DNA from: Roseomonas elaeocarpi
GTDB taxonomy: Bacteria; Pseudomonadota; Alphaproteobacteria; Acetobacterales; Acetobacteraceae
Reading direction: 5' to 3'
Length of the DNA stretch: 64,000 bases
Assembly (NCBI RefSeq): GCF_042433915.1
Contig: NZ_JBHLUN010000010.1
Coordinates: forward strand, 1 to 64,000
In this document: positions 15,569-23,647 of the stretch, in pieces
How positions within the stretch are numbered: position 1 is the first letter of the stretch
Layout of the letters: each line of letters opens with the position of its first letter
Program-made: the position numbers and the translations under genes
Notes under the pieces: model-generated
The model's input: the letters and a program-made list of their open reading frames with translations, nothing else
What the model was told of the DNA's origin: nothing
The model's database searches: none

Positions 15569-16552
15569 ATGCAGACACGCACGCTTGGGGCCAGCGGCCT
15601 CCAGGTTTCCGCACTCGGGTTGGGTTGCATGGGCCTGAGCTACGGCTATGGCCCGGCAACCGAGAGGCAAGCCGCCATCCAGCTCATCCGTGCTGCCTTT
15701 GAGCGCGGGGTCACGTTCTTCGACACGGCCGAAGCCTATGCGCAGGGTGCCAACGAGCAACTGCTCGGCGAAGCTGTGGCACCGTTCCGTGACCAGGTGG
15801 TGATCGCCACCAAGTTCGGCTTCCAGGACGGCGACGCCAGCAAGGGCCAGGACAGCCGACCGGAGCGAATCCGCGAAGTCGCCGACGCCGCCTTGAAGCG
15901 GCTGCAGACCGACCGCATCGACCTGTTTTACCAGCACCGCGTGGATGCCAACGTTCCCATGGAAGACGTGGCCGGCACCGTGCGTGACCTGATCCAGCAG
16001 GGCAAGGTGAAGCACTTCGGCATGTCTGAGGCTGGGGTGGAGTCGATCCGTCGTGCCCACGCCGTGCAGCCCGTGGCAGCGCTGCAGAGCGAGTATTCGC
16101 TGTGGTGGCGCCAGCCGGAGCAGGAGATCCTGCCGCTCTTGGAGGAGCTTGGCATCGGTTTCGTGCCGTTCAGCCCGCTTGGCAAAGGGTTCCTCACCGG
16201 GGCGATCAATGCTGGCACCAGCTTCGACAAGACGGACTTCCGCAACGTCGTGCCGCGCTTCTCGGAGGAGAACCGCCGGGCGAACCAGGGCTTAGTGGAT
16301 GTGCTGGGGCAAATTGCCGCCGAACGCGGAGCCACGCCGGCTCAGATCGCGCTGGCCTGGCTGCTCGCGCAGAAGCCCTGGATCGCGCCCATTCCGGGCA
16401 CCACCAAGCTGCACCGGTTGGAGGAGAACCTCGGCGGCGCTGACATCGTGCTGACCCCGGACGATCTCCTGGCCATCCAGGACGCTCTATCCGGGATCAC
16501 CGTTCAGGGCGACCGCTACCCGGCGCACCTCCAAGCCAGGGTTGGGCGCTAA
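15569..16552 (+). CDS. Aldo/keto reductase
   Basis: A 327-aa NADPH-dependent AKR with the full TIM-barrel signature: LGLGCMGLSYGYGPA, FDTAEAYAQGANEQLLG (catalytic Asp/Tyr), ATKFGF (Lys), YQHRVD (His), IAPIPGTTKLHRLEENLG. It is closest in appearance to the YajO/AKR13-type group. The start is 6 bp after the CMD stop; GGAG precedes it. It presumably reduces a carbonyl intermediate made or used with its operon neighbours. Confidence 0.93.
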   Translation: MQTRTLGASGLQVSALGLGCMGLSYGYGPATERQAAIQLIRAAFERGVTFFDTAEAYAQGANEQLLGEAVAPFRDQVVIATKFGFQDGDASKGQDSRPERIREVADAALKRLQTDRIDLFYQHRVDANVPMEDVAGTVRDLIQQGKVKHFGMSEAGVESIRRAHAVQPVAALQSEYSLWWRQPEQEILPLLEELGIGFVPFSPLGKGFLTGAINAGTSFDKTDFRNVVPRFSEENRRANQGLVDVLGQIAAERGATPAQIALAWLLAQKPWIAPIPGTTKLHRLEENLGGADIVLTPDDLLAIQDALSGITVQGDRYPAHLQARVGR

Positions 16553-16563
16553 GCGCGGCACCG

Positions 16564-17400
16564 ATGAGCAGTATGAAGAACGTCATCGTTGTGATTGGAG
16601 CCGGCTCGATCGGCCAAGCCATCGTGCGCCGCGTGGGTGCCGGCAAGCATATCCTGCTGGCTGACTTGCGGGCAGAGAATGCTGAGGCGGCGGCCAAGAC
16701 CCTGACCGATGCCGGGTTTGAGGTTTCCACCGCAGAGGTGGATATCTCGTCGCGCAGTTCGGTTCACGCCCTGGTGGAAGCAGCGACAGGGCTGGGTGAA
16801 GTAACAGGCGTCATCCACGCCGCCGGTGTGTCGCCTTCCCAGGCATCACCGTACACGATCCTAAGAGTCGACCTCTATGGCACTGCCCTGGTGCTCGAGC
16901 TCTTCGGTGAGGTTATCGCTCGCGGTGGTGCTGGAGTGGTCATCGCGTCGCAGTCGGGCCATCGTTTGCCAGCGCTTTCGACGGAGCAGAATGCGCTGCT
17001 GGCCACCACCCCAACGGAAGAACTGCTAACTCTGCCCATGTTGCAGCCCAGCGAGGTGAAGGACTCACTGCATGCCTATCAGCTCTCCAAGCGAGGGAAC
17101 TCGCTGCGGGTCATGGCTGAGGCCGTGCGTTGGGGGAAGCGTGGTGCCCGTGTCAACACGATTAGCCCCGGCATCATCATAACTCCGCTGGCAAACGACG
17201 AGCTGAAGGGACCTCGTGGGCCGGGCTACCGGCGCATGATGGAACTCTCGCCTGCTGGAAGGGCTGGCACCCCAGATGAGGTCGGGACCGTAGGCGCGCT
17301 GCTCATGAGCACCGAGGGCGCGTTCATCACGGGGAGCGACTTCCTCATGGATGGCGGGGTTACCGCATCATATTGGTTTGGTGATCTCAAGCCTCAGTAG
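16564..17400 (+). CDS. SDR-family oxidoreductase
   Basis: A 278-aa short-chain dehydrogenase. The nucleotide-binding motif is IGAGSIGQAIVRRVG near the N-terminus, with catalytic YQLSKRGN (Tyr/Lys) near residue 178 and the C-terminal GAFITGSDFLMDGGVTASYW. The Gly-rich motif is GAGSIG rather than the classical TGxxxGIG, as in some atypical SDRs. It is last gene of the LysR-linked operon and its 3' end overlaps the convergent resolvase gene by 14 bp. A second ATG at 16573 is an alternative start. Confidence 0.9.
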   Translation: MSSMKNVIVVIGAGSIGQAIVRRVGAGKHILLADLRAENAEAAAKTLTDAGFEVSTAEVDISSRSSVHALVEAATGLGEVTGVIHAAGVSPSQASPYTILRVDLYGTALVLELFGEVIARGGAGVVIASQSGHRLPALSTEQNALLATTPTEELLTLPMLQPSEVKDSLHAYQLSKRGNSLRVMAEAVRWGKRGARVNTISPGIIITPLANDELKGPRGPGYRRMMELSPAGRAGTPDEVGTVGALLMSTEGAFITGSDFLMDGGVTASYWFGDLKPQ

Positions 17401-18049
17401 GGGTTTGACGCTGACCTGACTGCCGTACTGGAAATCGCTCTTCGCTATCTGCGGAGGTGCACTTCCCTGGGACGGTCAGGGCCGGCATCCGTGGTTCTAC
17501 CCCTAGGATGCGGTAAACACTGGCGCGGCCGATCCCCAGGCGCCGGGCAATGTCCACTGGCCGCACCCCCTCGGCCTTGAGGCGCGCGACCTCGGCCGCC
17601 TGGCGCTGCGCAGTGGGGGCGCGGCCCTGGTACTTTCCTTCCGACTTCGCCTTGACGATGCCCTCGCGCTGCCGCTCCAGCATGAGGCCACGCTCGAACT
17701 CCGCCACCGCGCCGAGCATGGTCAGCATGAGGCGCCCGGTGGGAGTGCTGGTGTCGAGTTCCTGCCCGCCCATGGACAGGACGCGCAGCGCCGCGCCGGC
17801 CGCCTCGATGCGGGCCAGCAGCGCCAGCAAGTCGGCCACCGAGCGGGCCAGGCGGTCTGGCTTCGTCACCACCAACGTGTCGCCCACGCGCAACTGGGCC
17901 AGTGCTGCGTCCAGCTGCGGGCGCTGCGCCACCGAGGACACGCGCTCCGACAGGATGCGCTGGCAGCCGGCGGCGCGCAGGTCGCGCTCCTGGCCTTCCA
18001 GGCCGGCAAGCTGTTCGACGGTCGAGGTGCGGGCGTAACCGATGTTCAT
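17387..18049 (-). CDS. Serine recombinase (resolvase/invertase family)
   Basis: A 220-aa site-specific recombinase. The N-terminal resolvase domain has the catalytic Ser in GYARTSTVEQ (Ser9 or Ser10 region), VTKPDRLARSVADLLALL, and MGGQELDTSTPTGRLMLTMLGAVAEFER. The C-terminal HTH_7 is VARLKAEGVRPVDIARRLGIGRASVYRIL. About 35 extra C-terminal residues extend beyond the usual Tn3-type length. No transposase or terminal repeats are seen beside it, so it is probably an island or plasmid-type resolvase. The ATG at 18049 is the normal family start. Confidence 0.93.
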   Translation of the reverse strand: MNIGYARTSTVEQLAGLEGQERDLRAAGCQRILSERVSSVAQRPQLDAALAQLRVGDTLVVTKPDRLARSVADLLALLARIEAAGAALRVLSMGGQELDTSTPTGRLMLTMLGAVAEFERGLMLERQREGIVKAKSEGKYQGRAPTAQRQAAEVARLKAEGVRPVDIARRLGIGRASVYRILGVEPRMPALTVPGKCTSADSEERFPVRQSGQRQTPTEA

Positions 18050-18059
18050 GGCTGCAAAC

Positions 18060-18128
18060 TGTCTCACAGGTTCTAAGACGTTCTAACGGGCAACCGTCCC
18101 AAATGGCAAGAACCATCCTTGCGAGACA
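18060..18128. promoter_or_regulatory. Nested palindromic region upstream of resolvase (candidate res site/operator)
   Basis: Outer arms TGTCTC (18060-18065) and GAGACA (18123-18128) enclose inner arms GGTTCT (18069-18074) and AGAACC (18109-18114). The left half also has a 10-bp-period direct repeat of GTTCTAA. A further palindrome, GTGAG-ACGC-CTCAC, follows at 18154-18167. Resolvases typically bind such sites just upstream of their own gene. Confidence 0.45.
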
Positions 18129-18335
18129 CTTTGAGGTATGCGGCGGCGATGGCGTGAGACGCCTCACAAGGGGTTGCCCTATTTAGACAACCGACCAGCG
18201 CATCGATTGCGTCCTGGGCAGGCACGAATTGCAAGCAGAGCCGTTACGCCACCAGACCCAAGCGCTGAGGCGAGGTACCATCATCGATTGTACGCGCGTC
18301 AGCCCACTCACAGGCGGTCGAGAAGGAACCAGTGC

Positions 18336-20510
18336 TTGACCGATGAAGGAGCCGGCGACGGCCTCAGCGGCTTGGTTACCAGCCTGCCGCAACTCGTCTT
18401 CGGCTGCCGCGGCAGCGGCGAGCGCACTTGGCCCAGTCCGCAGTGGGCGGTGTTCACCGGCCTTCCCGCAGCCAGGAGCCTCGCTTTCGGCTGGCTCGCT
18501 GCGCTGCACCCCGACGATCGCCGGGCAACCGTGGACGCGTGGGCCGGCGCAGCGACGACGGGCGAGTACGTCGTCGAGCACCGTATACGCCGGGCTTCGG
18601 ACGACACCTACCGATGGCACCAGACCCGCGCTGTGCCTCTCCAAGGACCTCCGCTTACCCTACCGGGTGGCACTGTGGAGTGGGTGGGCGCCTCGGTGGA
18701 CGTGGAAGACCTGTACCGCTTGCGGCTGGAGGTGGCGCAGGCCGAGGAGCAGCTGCGCACCCTGGTTGAAGGTGTGCCCCAACTTCTCTGGCGTTCCTGT
18801 GACATGGGTAATTGGACGTGGGCCAGCCCGCAGTGGCTGAACTTCACCGGCCAGACACAGGAGGAGACCCACGGGCGCGGCTGGCTCAATGTGGTCCACC
18901 CTGAAGACCGCGAAGCCACCATGGCGGCTTGGTCCGTGGCGCGGCCGCACGGCAATCTTGATGTCGAATTCCGGGTGCGCCGCGCCGACGATGGCGCCTA
19001 CCTCTGGCACCGCACGCGTTCGATGCCGGTGCGCGACGGGCAGGGTCGCATCGTCGAGTGGCTCGGCACCACCACGGACGTTCAGGATCTCAAGGAACTG
19101 CAGGAACAACAGCAAACGCTCCTGGTCCAGCTGCAGAACAGGACCCACGACTTGGCCGGCGAGATCAGGGAGCGGCAGGGGGTCGAGGCACGGCTGCGGC
19201 ATGCCGCCGAGCACGACGACCTGACTGGCCTATGCAGCCGTAGCTTCCTCCTGGACCGCCTTGAGCTTGTGCTGAGCCGCCAGGACAACAGGGCGTTGCC
19301 CCGCTGCGCCGTGCTTTTTCTGGATCTCGACCGATTTAAGCTGGTCAACGACAGCCTTGGTCACCAAGCGGGCGACTTGCTGCTGGTCGAGGTCGGCAAG
19401 CGGCTGCGTGCCTGCCTGGGTCCGCAGGACACGGTGGCCCGCTTTGGCGGCGACGAGTTCGCCTTGCTGGTTGAAGGTGTCGGACACCCCGACGCCGCGG
19501 TGACGCTCGCCGGGCGGATCATCAAAGTCTTGCAACGACCCGTCCGGCTCGAACAGCGGGAGGTTTTCACCTCGTGTAGCATCGGTATTGTGCATGTGGA
19601 CCACAATCACCCGGTCGCCGAGGCGGTGCTGCGCGATGCCGACATCGCCATGTACCACGCCAAGCGACAGGGCAGCGGCGGTTACGCCGTGTTCTCTCCG
19701 GCCATGCGCGACAACGCCGTCGAGGCGCTGGAACTCGGCACCGACCTGCGCAACGCCATCAGCCGAGGCGAATTCCGTCTGCACTATCAGCCGATCTACG
19801 ACACCGCCGCAGGTACCGTGACGGGGGTCGAGGCGCTGGTTCGCTGGCAGCACCCGCAGCGGGGGCTGGTATCGCCTGCAGCTTTTATCGCGCTCGCCGA
19901 GGAAAGCGGGCTGATCCGGGAGATCGGCCACTGGGTGCTGCGGGAAGCCTGCACCCAGCTACGCGCCTGGTGCGACGCCTTTCCAGGGCTGAACCTCTAC
20001 CTCAACGTGAACACCTCGGGGGCGGAGCTGCGTGATCCTGCCTACGTTGCCCACGTGCGGGAAGCTCTGTCTGCCATGCAGCTCGACCCTGGGAAGCTGC
20101 AGATCGAGGTCACGGAAAGCATCTTCCTGCAGCATGCCCAGCTGGTGGGCGGGGTGCTGAGCAGCATACGGGCGCTCGGCGTACGGGTGGCGTTGGACGA
20201 TTTCGGCACCGGCTACTCGTCGTTGAGCTACCTGGACCGCTATCAGGTCGACACCATCAAGATTGATCGCTCCTTCGTGGCAGGAATGCCTGCCCGTCCT
20301 AAGGCGATCGCAATCGTCAGGGCTGTTGTCGAACTCGGGCACGCGATCGGGATCGGTGTCGTGGCGGAAGGTGTGGAGGAGGATGCCGAATTGCAGGTCC
20401 TGCGCGAGGTGGGCTGCAACTGCGTGCAGGGCTACCTTCTGGGCCGGCCCCTTCCAGCAAGCGACATCACCGGCCTTCTGGCCGCGCAGGTCGGAACAGC
20501 GCCGCGTTGA
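18336..20510 (+). CDS. PAS-PAS-GGDEF-EAL cyclic-di-GMP signalling protein
   Basis: A ~724-aa soluble protein. Two PAS folds (VTSLPQLVFGCRGSG... and VEGVPQLLWRSCDMGNWTWA...) with PAC-like ends (VEWVGASVDVEDL, VEWLGTTTDVQDL) precede a coiled segment. The GGDEF domain follows (DDLTGLCSRSFLLDRL, DRFKLVNDSLGH, intact FGGDEF), then an EAL domain (GVEALVRWQHP, NVNTSGAEL, LDDFGTGYSSL, KIDRSFV). Both active-site signatures look intact, so it could make or degrade c-di-GMP. The TTG at 18336 is chosen because AGAAGGA lies 8 nt upstream and the preceding open frame looks non-coding. No membrane segment is present. Confidence 0.9.
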   Translation: MTDEGAGDGLSGLVTSLPQLVFGCRGSGERTWPSPQWAVFTGLPAARSLAFGWLAALHPDDRRATVDAWAGAATTGEYVVEHRIRRASDDTYRWHQTRAVPLQGPPLTLPGGTVEWVGASVDVEDLYRLRLEVAQAEEQLRTLVEGVPQLLWRSCDMGNWTWASPQWLNFTGQTQEETHGRGWLNVVHPEDREATMAAWSVARPHGNLDVEFRVRRADDGAYLWHRTRSMPVRDGQGRIVEWLGTTTDVQDLKELQEQQQTLLVQLQNRTHDLAGEIRERQGVEARLRHAAEHDDLTGLCSRSFLLDRLELVLSRQDNRALPRCAVLFLDLDRFKLVNDSLGHQAGDLLLVEVGKRLRACLGPQDTVARFGGDEFALLVEGVGHPDAAVTLAGRIIKVLQRPVRLEQREVFTSCSIGIVHVDHNHPVAEAVLRDADIAMYHAKRQGSGGYAVFSPAMRDNAVEALELGTDLRNAISRGEFRLHYQPIYDTAAGTVTGVEALVRWQHPQRGLVSPAAFIALAEESGLIREIGHWVLREACTQLRAWCDAFPGLNLYLNVNTSGAELRDPAYVAHVREALSAMQLDPGKLQIEVTESIFLQHAQLVGGVLSSIRALGVRVALDDFGTGYSSLSYLDRYQVDTIKIDRSFVAGMPARPKAIAIVRAVVELGHAIGIGVVAEGVEEDAELQVLREVGCNCVQGYLLGRPLPASDITGLLAAQVGTAPR

Positions 20511-20666
20511 TATTCCGGCGTGCGTGTTCACCGGTCTGCTGAACTACGCGTCTGCTCAACTGGATCCCGGTTTGGATAGACCGGTGATTGAGAGCATGCC
20601 AACCCCTACTAAGACAGCCGGGCCGGATCAGGCTGGCAGGAGGGGCCTCGATCCGCTCGCCCTGAC

Positions 20667-22019
20667 CTACCGGGTACGCACAGGCAGCACGAGGACGTTG
20701 CTGGCCCGCGCTTGGCGGCCGGGCACAGTGGCGACGCGCAGGACGTAGCGCGCCCAGGTCCGCAGCGCCGCTTCCCGCTCGGTCAAGAACTCGTGCCGCT
20801 GGTAGATCGCCGCGACACCGTGGATCGTGCCTTGAACGTGGTTCAGCAGCCGATCCGCAACGTGCGGTGCCACGCCTTCCTGCGCCAACGCCGTCACACC
20901 CGTGCGGCGGAAGTCATGGAAGCGCCATGCTGGCGGCTCCGGTGGCGCTTCCTCATCGTCGGCGGTAGCGTCAGCGGCCTCAGCCGCTTCCTTTACCATT
21001 ACCCGCAACAGCCGTTCCTTAGCGTTGGAGAAGCCGGAGATCGGCGTCTTGCCCGTGGTGCTGAACACCAGCTCGGCCCCCTTCGTCCGTGGGATGCTCC
21101 GCAGCTCGGCGCGTACCGGCTCTGCCAGGTGGACCAGGTGCGCCTTGCCGTTCTTCGCGCGCTCGGCCGGCACAGTCCAGGTGGACATGTCTGCGGCCAG
21201 CTCGGCCCAGCGCATACCGGCAACCTCGCCCTCGCGTTGCAGCGTCAGCAGCAGGACACGCACCCAGGGGCCATAGGGGAAGCCCAGCGCGGCCGATGCT
21301 CGCCATAGCGCCCCCAGCTCGGCATCCGACAGGCAACGGTCGCGGGGCACGTCCCTGCCCTCGGTCACGCGGCCAGAGAACGGGTTCAGTGGCACCAAGC
21401 CGCGCCGAGCTGCCCAGCCGAACATGGCGCGGGCATAAGCAAGACTGCGCCGCGCCATGACAGGGCCTCGATCCTCGGAAATGCCGTCGAGAGCGCGCTG
21501 CGCACCTGCCGCGTCAATGGAGTGCGCCGGCTTCTCCTTCAGCTTGGCGAGGTTCACCAGGAGCGCGCGGCGTGCCTCGGTGCGGTAGCTGGGCCGCCTG
21601 TCCCGCAAGCCGATGGATGCCCAGCGTTCCACCAATGCTCCGAAGGTCAGCGCATCGGCCTCGCTTTGCTTCCGCGCCGCCGCTTCAGCGGCCAGGGTGG
21701 AGCGGTTCTTCTCCCGCCGATCTGCCACCGGGTCGCCGCCGCCACGGGCCTGCGCACGGGCCTGCTCGGCTGCCGCCCGCGCCTGTGCTGGCGTCATCGC
21801 GCCGTAGTCGCCCAGAGTGAGGCGACGCACTGCGCCTGATCCAAGGCGATACTGGAACAGGAAGACCTTGCGGCCGGTGTCGGTGACGCGCACCCCGAAG
21901 CCCGGCAGCTCCGCATCGAACAGCATCAAGTCGCGGCGTCCAGGCGGACATGCGAGGGCGTCTATTTCCCGCTTACCCAGTCGGACCTTCCTGCGCGGTG
22001 GATCTTCGGAGCTGCCCAC
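20667..22019 (-). CDS. int: P4-type tyrosine site-specific integrase
   Basis: A 450-aa integrase. The N-terminal DUF4102 arm-binding domain (VRLGKREIDALACPPGRRDLML, GFGVRVTDTGRKVFLFQYRLG) is followed by a core-binding domain and the catalytic domain. Catalytic residues are seen as Arg in LTLQREGEVAGMRW, Lys in RAKNGKAH, HxxR in HDFRRTG, His in LLNHVQG and Tyr in AAIYQRHEF. It lies inside attR, transcribed away from it. It should recombine the 45-bp tRNA-Thr core. Motif clusters at 22032-22159 occupy its promoter region. Confidence 0.95.
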   Translation of the reverse strand: MGSSEDPPRRKVRLGKREIDALACPPGRRDLMLFDAELPGFGVRVTDTGRKVFLFQYRLGSGAVRRLTLGDYGAMTPAQARAAAEQARAQARGGGDPVADRREKNRSTLAAEAAARKQSEADALTFGALVERWASIGLRDRRPSYRTEARRALLVNLAKLKEKPAHSIDAAGAQRALDGISEDRGPVMARRSLAYARAMFGWAARRGLVPLNPFSGRVTEGRDVPRDRCLSDAELGALWRASAALGFPYGPWVRVLLLTLQREGEVAGMRWAELAADMSTWTVPAERAKNGKAHLVHLAEPVRAELRSIPRTKGAELVFSTTGKTPISGFSNAKERLLRVMVKEAAEAADATADDEEAPPEPPAWRFHDFRRTGVTALAQEGVAPHVADRLLNHVQGTIHGVAAIYQRHEFLTEREAALRTWARYVLRVATVPGRQARASNVLVLPVRTR

Positions 22020-22031
22020 GCCTCTATCCCT

Positions 22032-22159
22032 TGGAACACCTGGAACACCTCACGAAAGGTAAGGTGTTCCAGCCTTACCGAGCCTAGAACACTGAAAGTG
22101 CTAATACTTCTATGTGTGGAACACCAAGAACACCTAGAACACCGCACTTTTCGTGTTCC
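22032..22159. repeat. Cluster of GGAACACC motifs, right arm
   Basis: Two tandem TGGAACACC copies lie at 22032-22049. An inverted AGGTGTTCCA lies at 22062-22071, a degenerate TAGAACACT at 22085-22093, and three copies of (G/A)GAACACC at 9-bp period at 22118-22143. A further inverted GTGTTCC lies at 22153-22159. They lie between the integrase start and attR and match the left-arm cluster at 2858-3048. Confidence 0.7.
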
Positions 22160-22221
22160 CGGCCGCAGAGCAGAACATGCCTCGAACGTCCGACCCTGCA
22201 CAGGGCGCAGACGCCGGTTTC

Positions 22222-22243
22222 CCGGACTCTTCCCGGACTCATT
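22222..22243 (+). repeat. Tandem 11-bp CCGGACTC units, right arm
   Basis: CCGGACTCTTC followed by CCGGACTCATT, matching the perfect pair at 2570-2591 in sequence, period and orientation. It lies 128 bp inside attR. Confidence 0.55.
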
Positions 22244-22370
22244 TGAGCGAGTAGTTGGGGCGGTTCCTGTCGCTCGATGGCGGAAGGCCCACTGGATATT
22301 GCTCTGTTATCGCTTGATTGTGTCGGCGCCTGGCGCGTGGCGGCGGGTCGTGGCGGGCTGCCCGAGCATT

Positions 22371-22415
22371 TTTGTAATCAGAAGGTCGGGGGTTCAAATC
22401 CCTCACCCGGCACCA
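22371..22415 (+). repeat. attR core (45-bp direct repeat, right copy)
   Basis: Perfect duplicate of the 3' part of tRNA-Thr (2469-2513). Only the anticodon-loop-to-CCA segment is present, so this copy is not a functional tRNA. Confidence 0.92.
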
Positions 22416-22668
22416 CGCCCCGCCAGAACTGAAACTCGCCAGGAAGTTTCTCAGATCGGCGACCTGCGGCAGCACCCCACGCCGACGAAGCACGAAGTCC
22501 TGCAGATCGTTAGGCCACCAGAGCGTCATCGATGTCGGCTTCAAGCCGCGGCTGGGCTCACCTTTCGTTTTTCATCTCGCCGAATGTCTTAAACAGAACT
22601 TAAAATGTCCTCTGGATTACGCCGGGCTCACGACCCTCGGCCGAAATGGGCTCTTCTGAGGACCGTCC

Positions 22669-22971
22669 ATGGCACCCAGGCCTATCAACATCGAGCTGGT
22701 CCTATGGCGGACCCGCCGTGGCCTGACGCCGCTCGAGGCGGCCTCAGCGCTGTCGGTCGCGACCGAGGATTACCGGGGATGGGAGCGTGGTAAGCCCTGC
22801 CCCACCCCTGAGAACATCCTGGCGCTGATCTCCGGGATGGACGTTGCGATGCGCATCGACCGCATCGAGGCCGCGCCGGCGCCCATGGCCCGGGAAAGGT
22901 CCGGGATGCTGTCGCGCCTTCGTGGCGGGCTGTCCCAGCTGGTGCCGCGTGGGTTGCTGGACGGGGACTAG
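22669..22971 (+). CDS. Small HTH-like protein
   Basis: A 100-aa protein whose N-terminal half (IELVLWRTRRGLTPLEAASALSVATEDYRGWERG) has the pattern of an XRE-like or MqsA-like HTH with the YRGWE/RG motif after the recognition helix. The C-terminal tail is basic (RERSGMLSRLRGGLSQLVPRG). It is the first chromosomal gene beyond attR. Regulatory role inferred; target unknown. Confidence 0.7.
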   Translation: MAPRPINIELVLWRTRRGLTPLEAASALSVATEDYRGWERGKPCPTPENILALISGMDVAMRIDRIEAAPAPMARERSGMLSRLRGGLSQLVPRGLLDGD

Positions 22972-23058
22972 CGACCTCGCCAGCCGGACGTACCCTGTTC
23001 CGCTTATCCAGGGGCGGCATACTCAACAGGCACCACGGCCAGTGTTACGAGCCCGCCG

Positions 23059-23514
23059 GTGAGTTCTCTGGAGGGGTCCGTGTTCCTGCTACGCTGGCTG
23101 AGGTTCGATGGCCGCATTTCGCTGGGACGCTACTGGCTGACCTACGTGCTGCCGATTGGTGCCGCCTACATCCTGACCATCGCGCTTGATGCCTTGCTGT
23201 TCGGCAGCTCGGTCTTGCAGCAGGCCCCGACGATCGTTCCCACGGCCAGGGCTGCCGAGGCCACAGGCTACGAGTACCAGGTCGCCTTCCACGCCAACGC
23301 TCCCCTGACGATCGGCTGGTTCTGGCTGTCGCTGATCCCCGGCTTCGCCGGCATGACCAAGAGATGGCACGATCGCGGGCGCAGCGGCTGGTGGAACGCC
23401 CTGGTGCTGATCCCGGTGATCGGCTGGATCTGGCTCTTTATCAGCCTCGGGTGCCGCGACGGCCAGCGGGGGGCCAACCGCTATGGCCCCGATCCGATCA
23501 CCCTGGCGATCTGA
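23059..23514 (+). CDS. DUF805 membrane protein
   Basis: A 151-aa inner-membrane protein of the DUF805 family. RFDGRISLGRYWLTYVLPIG starts the first helix. Further helices (TIGWFWLSLIPGFAGM, NALVLIPVIGWIWLFISLG) are separated by the conserved KRWHDRGRSGWW, and the tail GANRYGPDP is a family hallmark. Between helices 1 and 2 is a longer-than-usual loop (~residues 48-80). The start is GTG at 23059. Function in the family is unknown. Confidence 0.9.
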   Translation: MSSLEGSVFLLRWLRFDGRISLGRYWLTYVLPIGAAYILTIALDALLFGSSVLQQAPTIVPTARAAEATGYEYQVAFHANAPLTIGWFWLSLIPGFAGMTKRWHDRGRSGWWNALVLIPVIGWIWLFISLGCRDGQRGANRYGPDPITLAI

Positions 23515-23647
23515 GAGGTTCCTGCCGGCAGGCAGGGCGGAAAGGGGCGGCCGGCACTGCCTCCTGCGCCCCTTCCCCGGCCTGCCGGTATGGCGCTGAG
23601 CAGACCGCCGGGACCGGATCTCGTCCGGCCCCGCCGCCCCTCTCAGT

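Larger units (their letters stand above)
2469..22415. mobile_element. Integrative genomic island inserted in tRNA-Thr
   Basis: A ~19.9-kb element is delimited by a perfect 45-bp direct repeat made of the tRNA-Thr 3' end. It encodes a P4-type tyrosine integrase (20667-22019) next to the right end. It also carries a primase/helicase-like replication module, an XRE/exported-protein module, a reverse transcriptase, a small metabolic cluster, a resolvase and a GGDEF-EAL protein. No conjugation genes, capsid or terminase genes were seen, so it is more likely a mobilisable, satellite-like or decayed island than a self-transmissible ICE or complete prophage. The integrase lies at the end away from the intact tRNA, unlike many P4-type islands. 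Confidence 0.9.
22020..22668. other. Right end of island, attR and flanking non-coding DNA
   Basis: No gene is supported. The stretch contains the GGAACACC cluster (22032-22159), the CCGGACTC tandem (22222-22243), attR (22371-22415) and ~250 bp of chromosomal DNA up to the HTH gene. The last ~45 bp before 22615 are AT-rich (CTTAAACAGAACTTAAAATG) and could hold the promoter of the HTH gene at 22669. Confidence 0.7.

Noticed and set aside
17387..18049. A Tn3-like transposon around the resolvase
   Set aside because: No transposase gene, no 38-bp terminal repeats and no target-site duplication were seen, so only a resolvase is claimed.
22239..22544. A 101-aa minus-strand frame containing RVRDLNPRPSDYK
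   Set aside because: This is the well-known spurious translation across a tRNA 3' end; here it is produced by the attR tRNA-Thr fragment.
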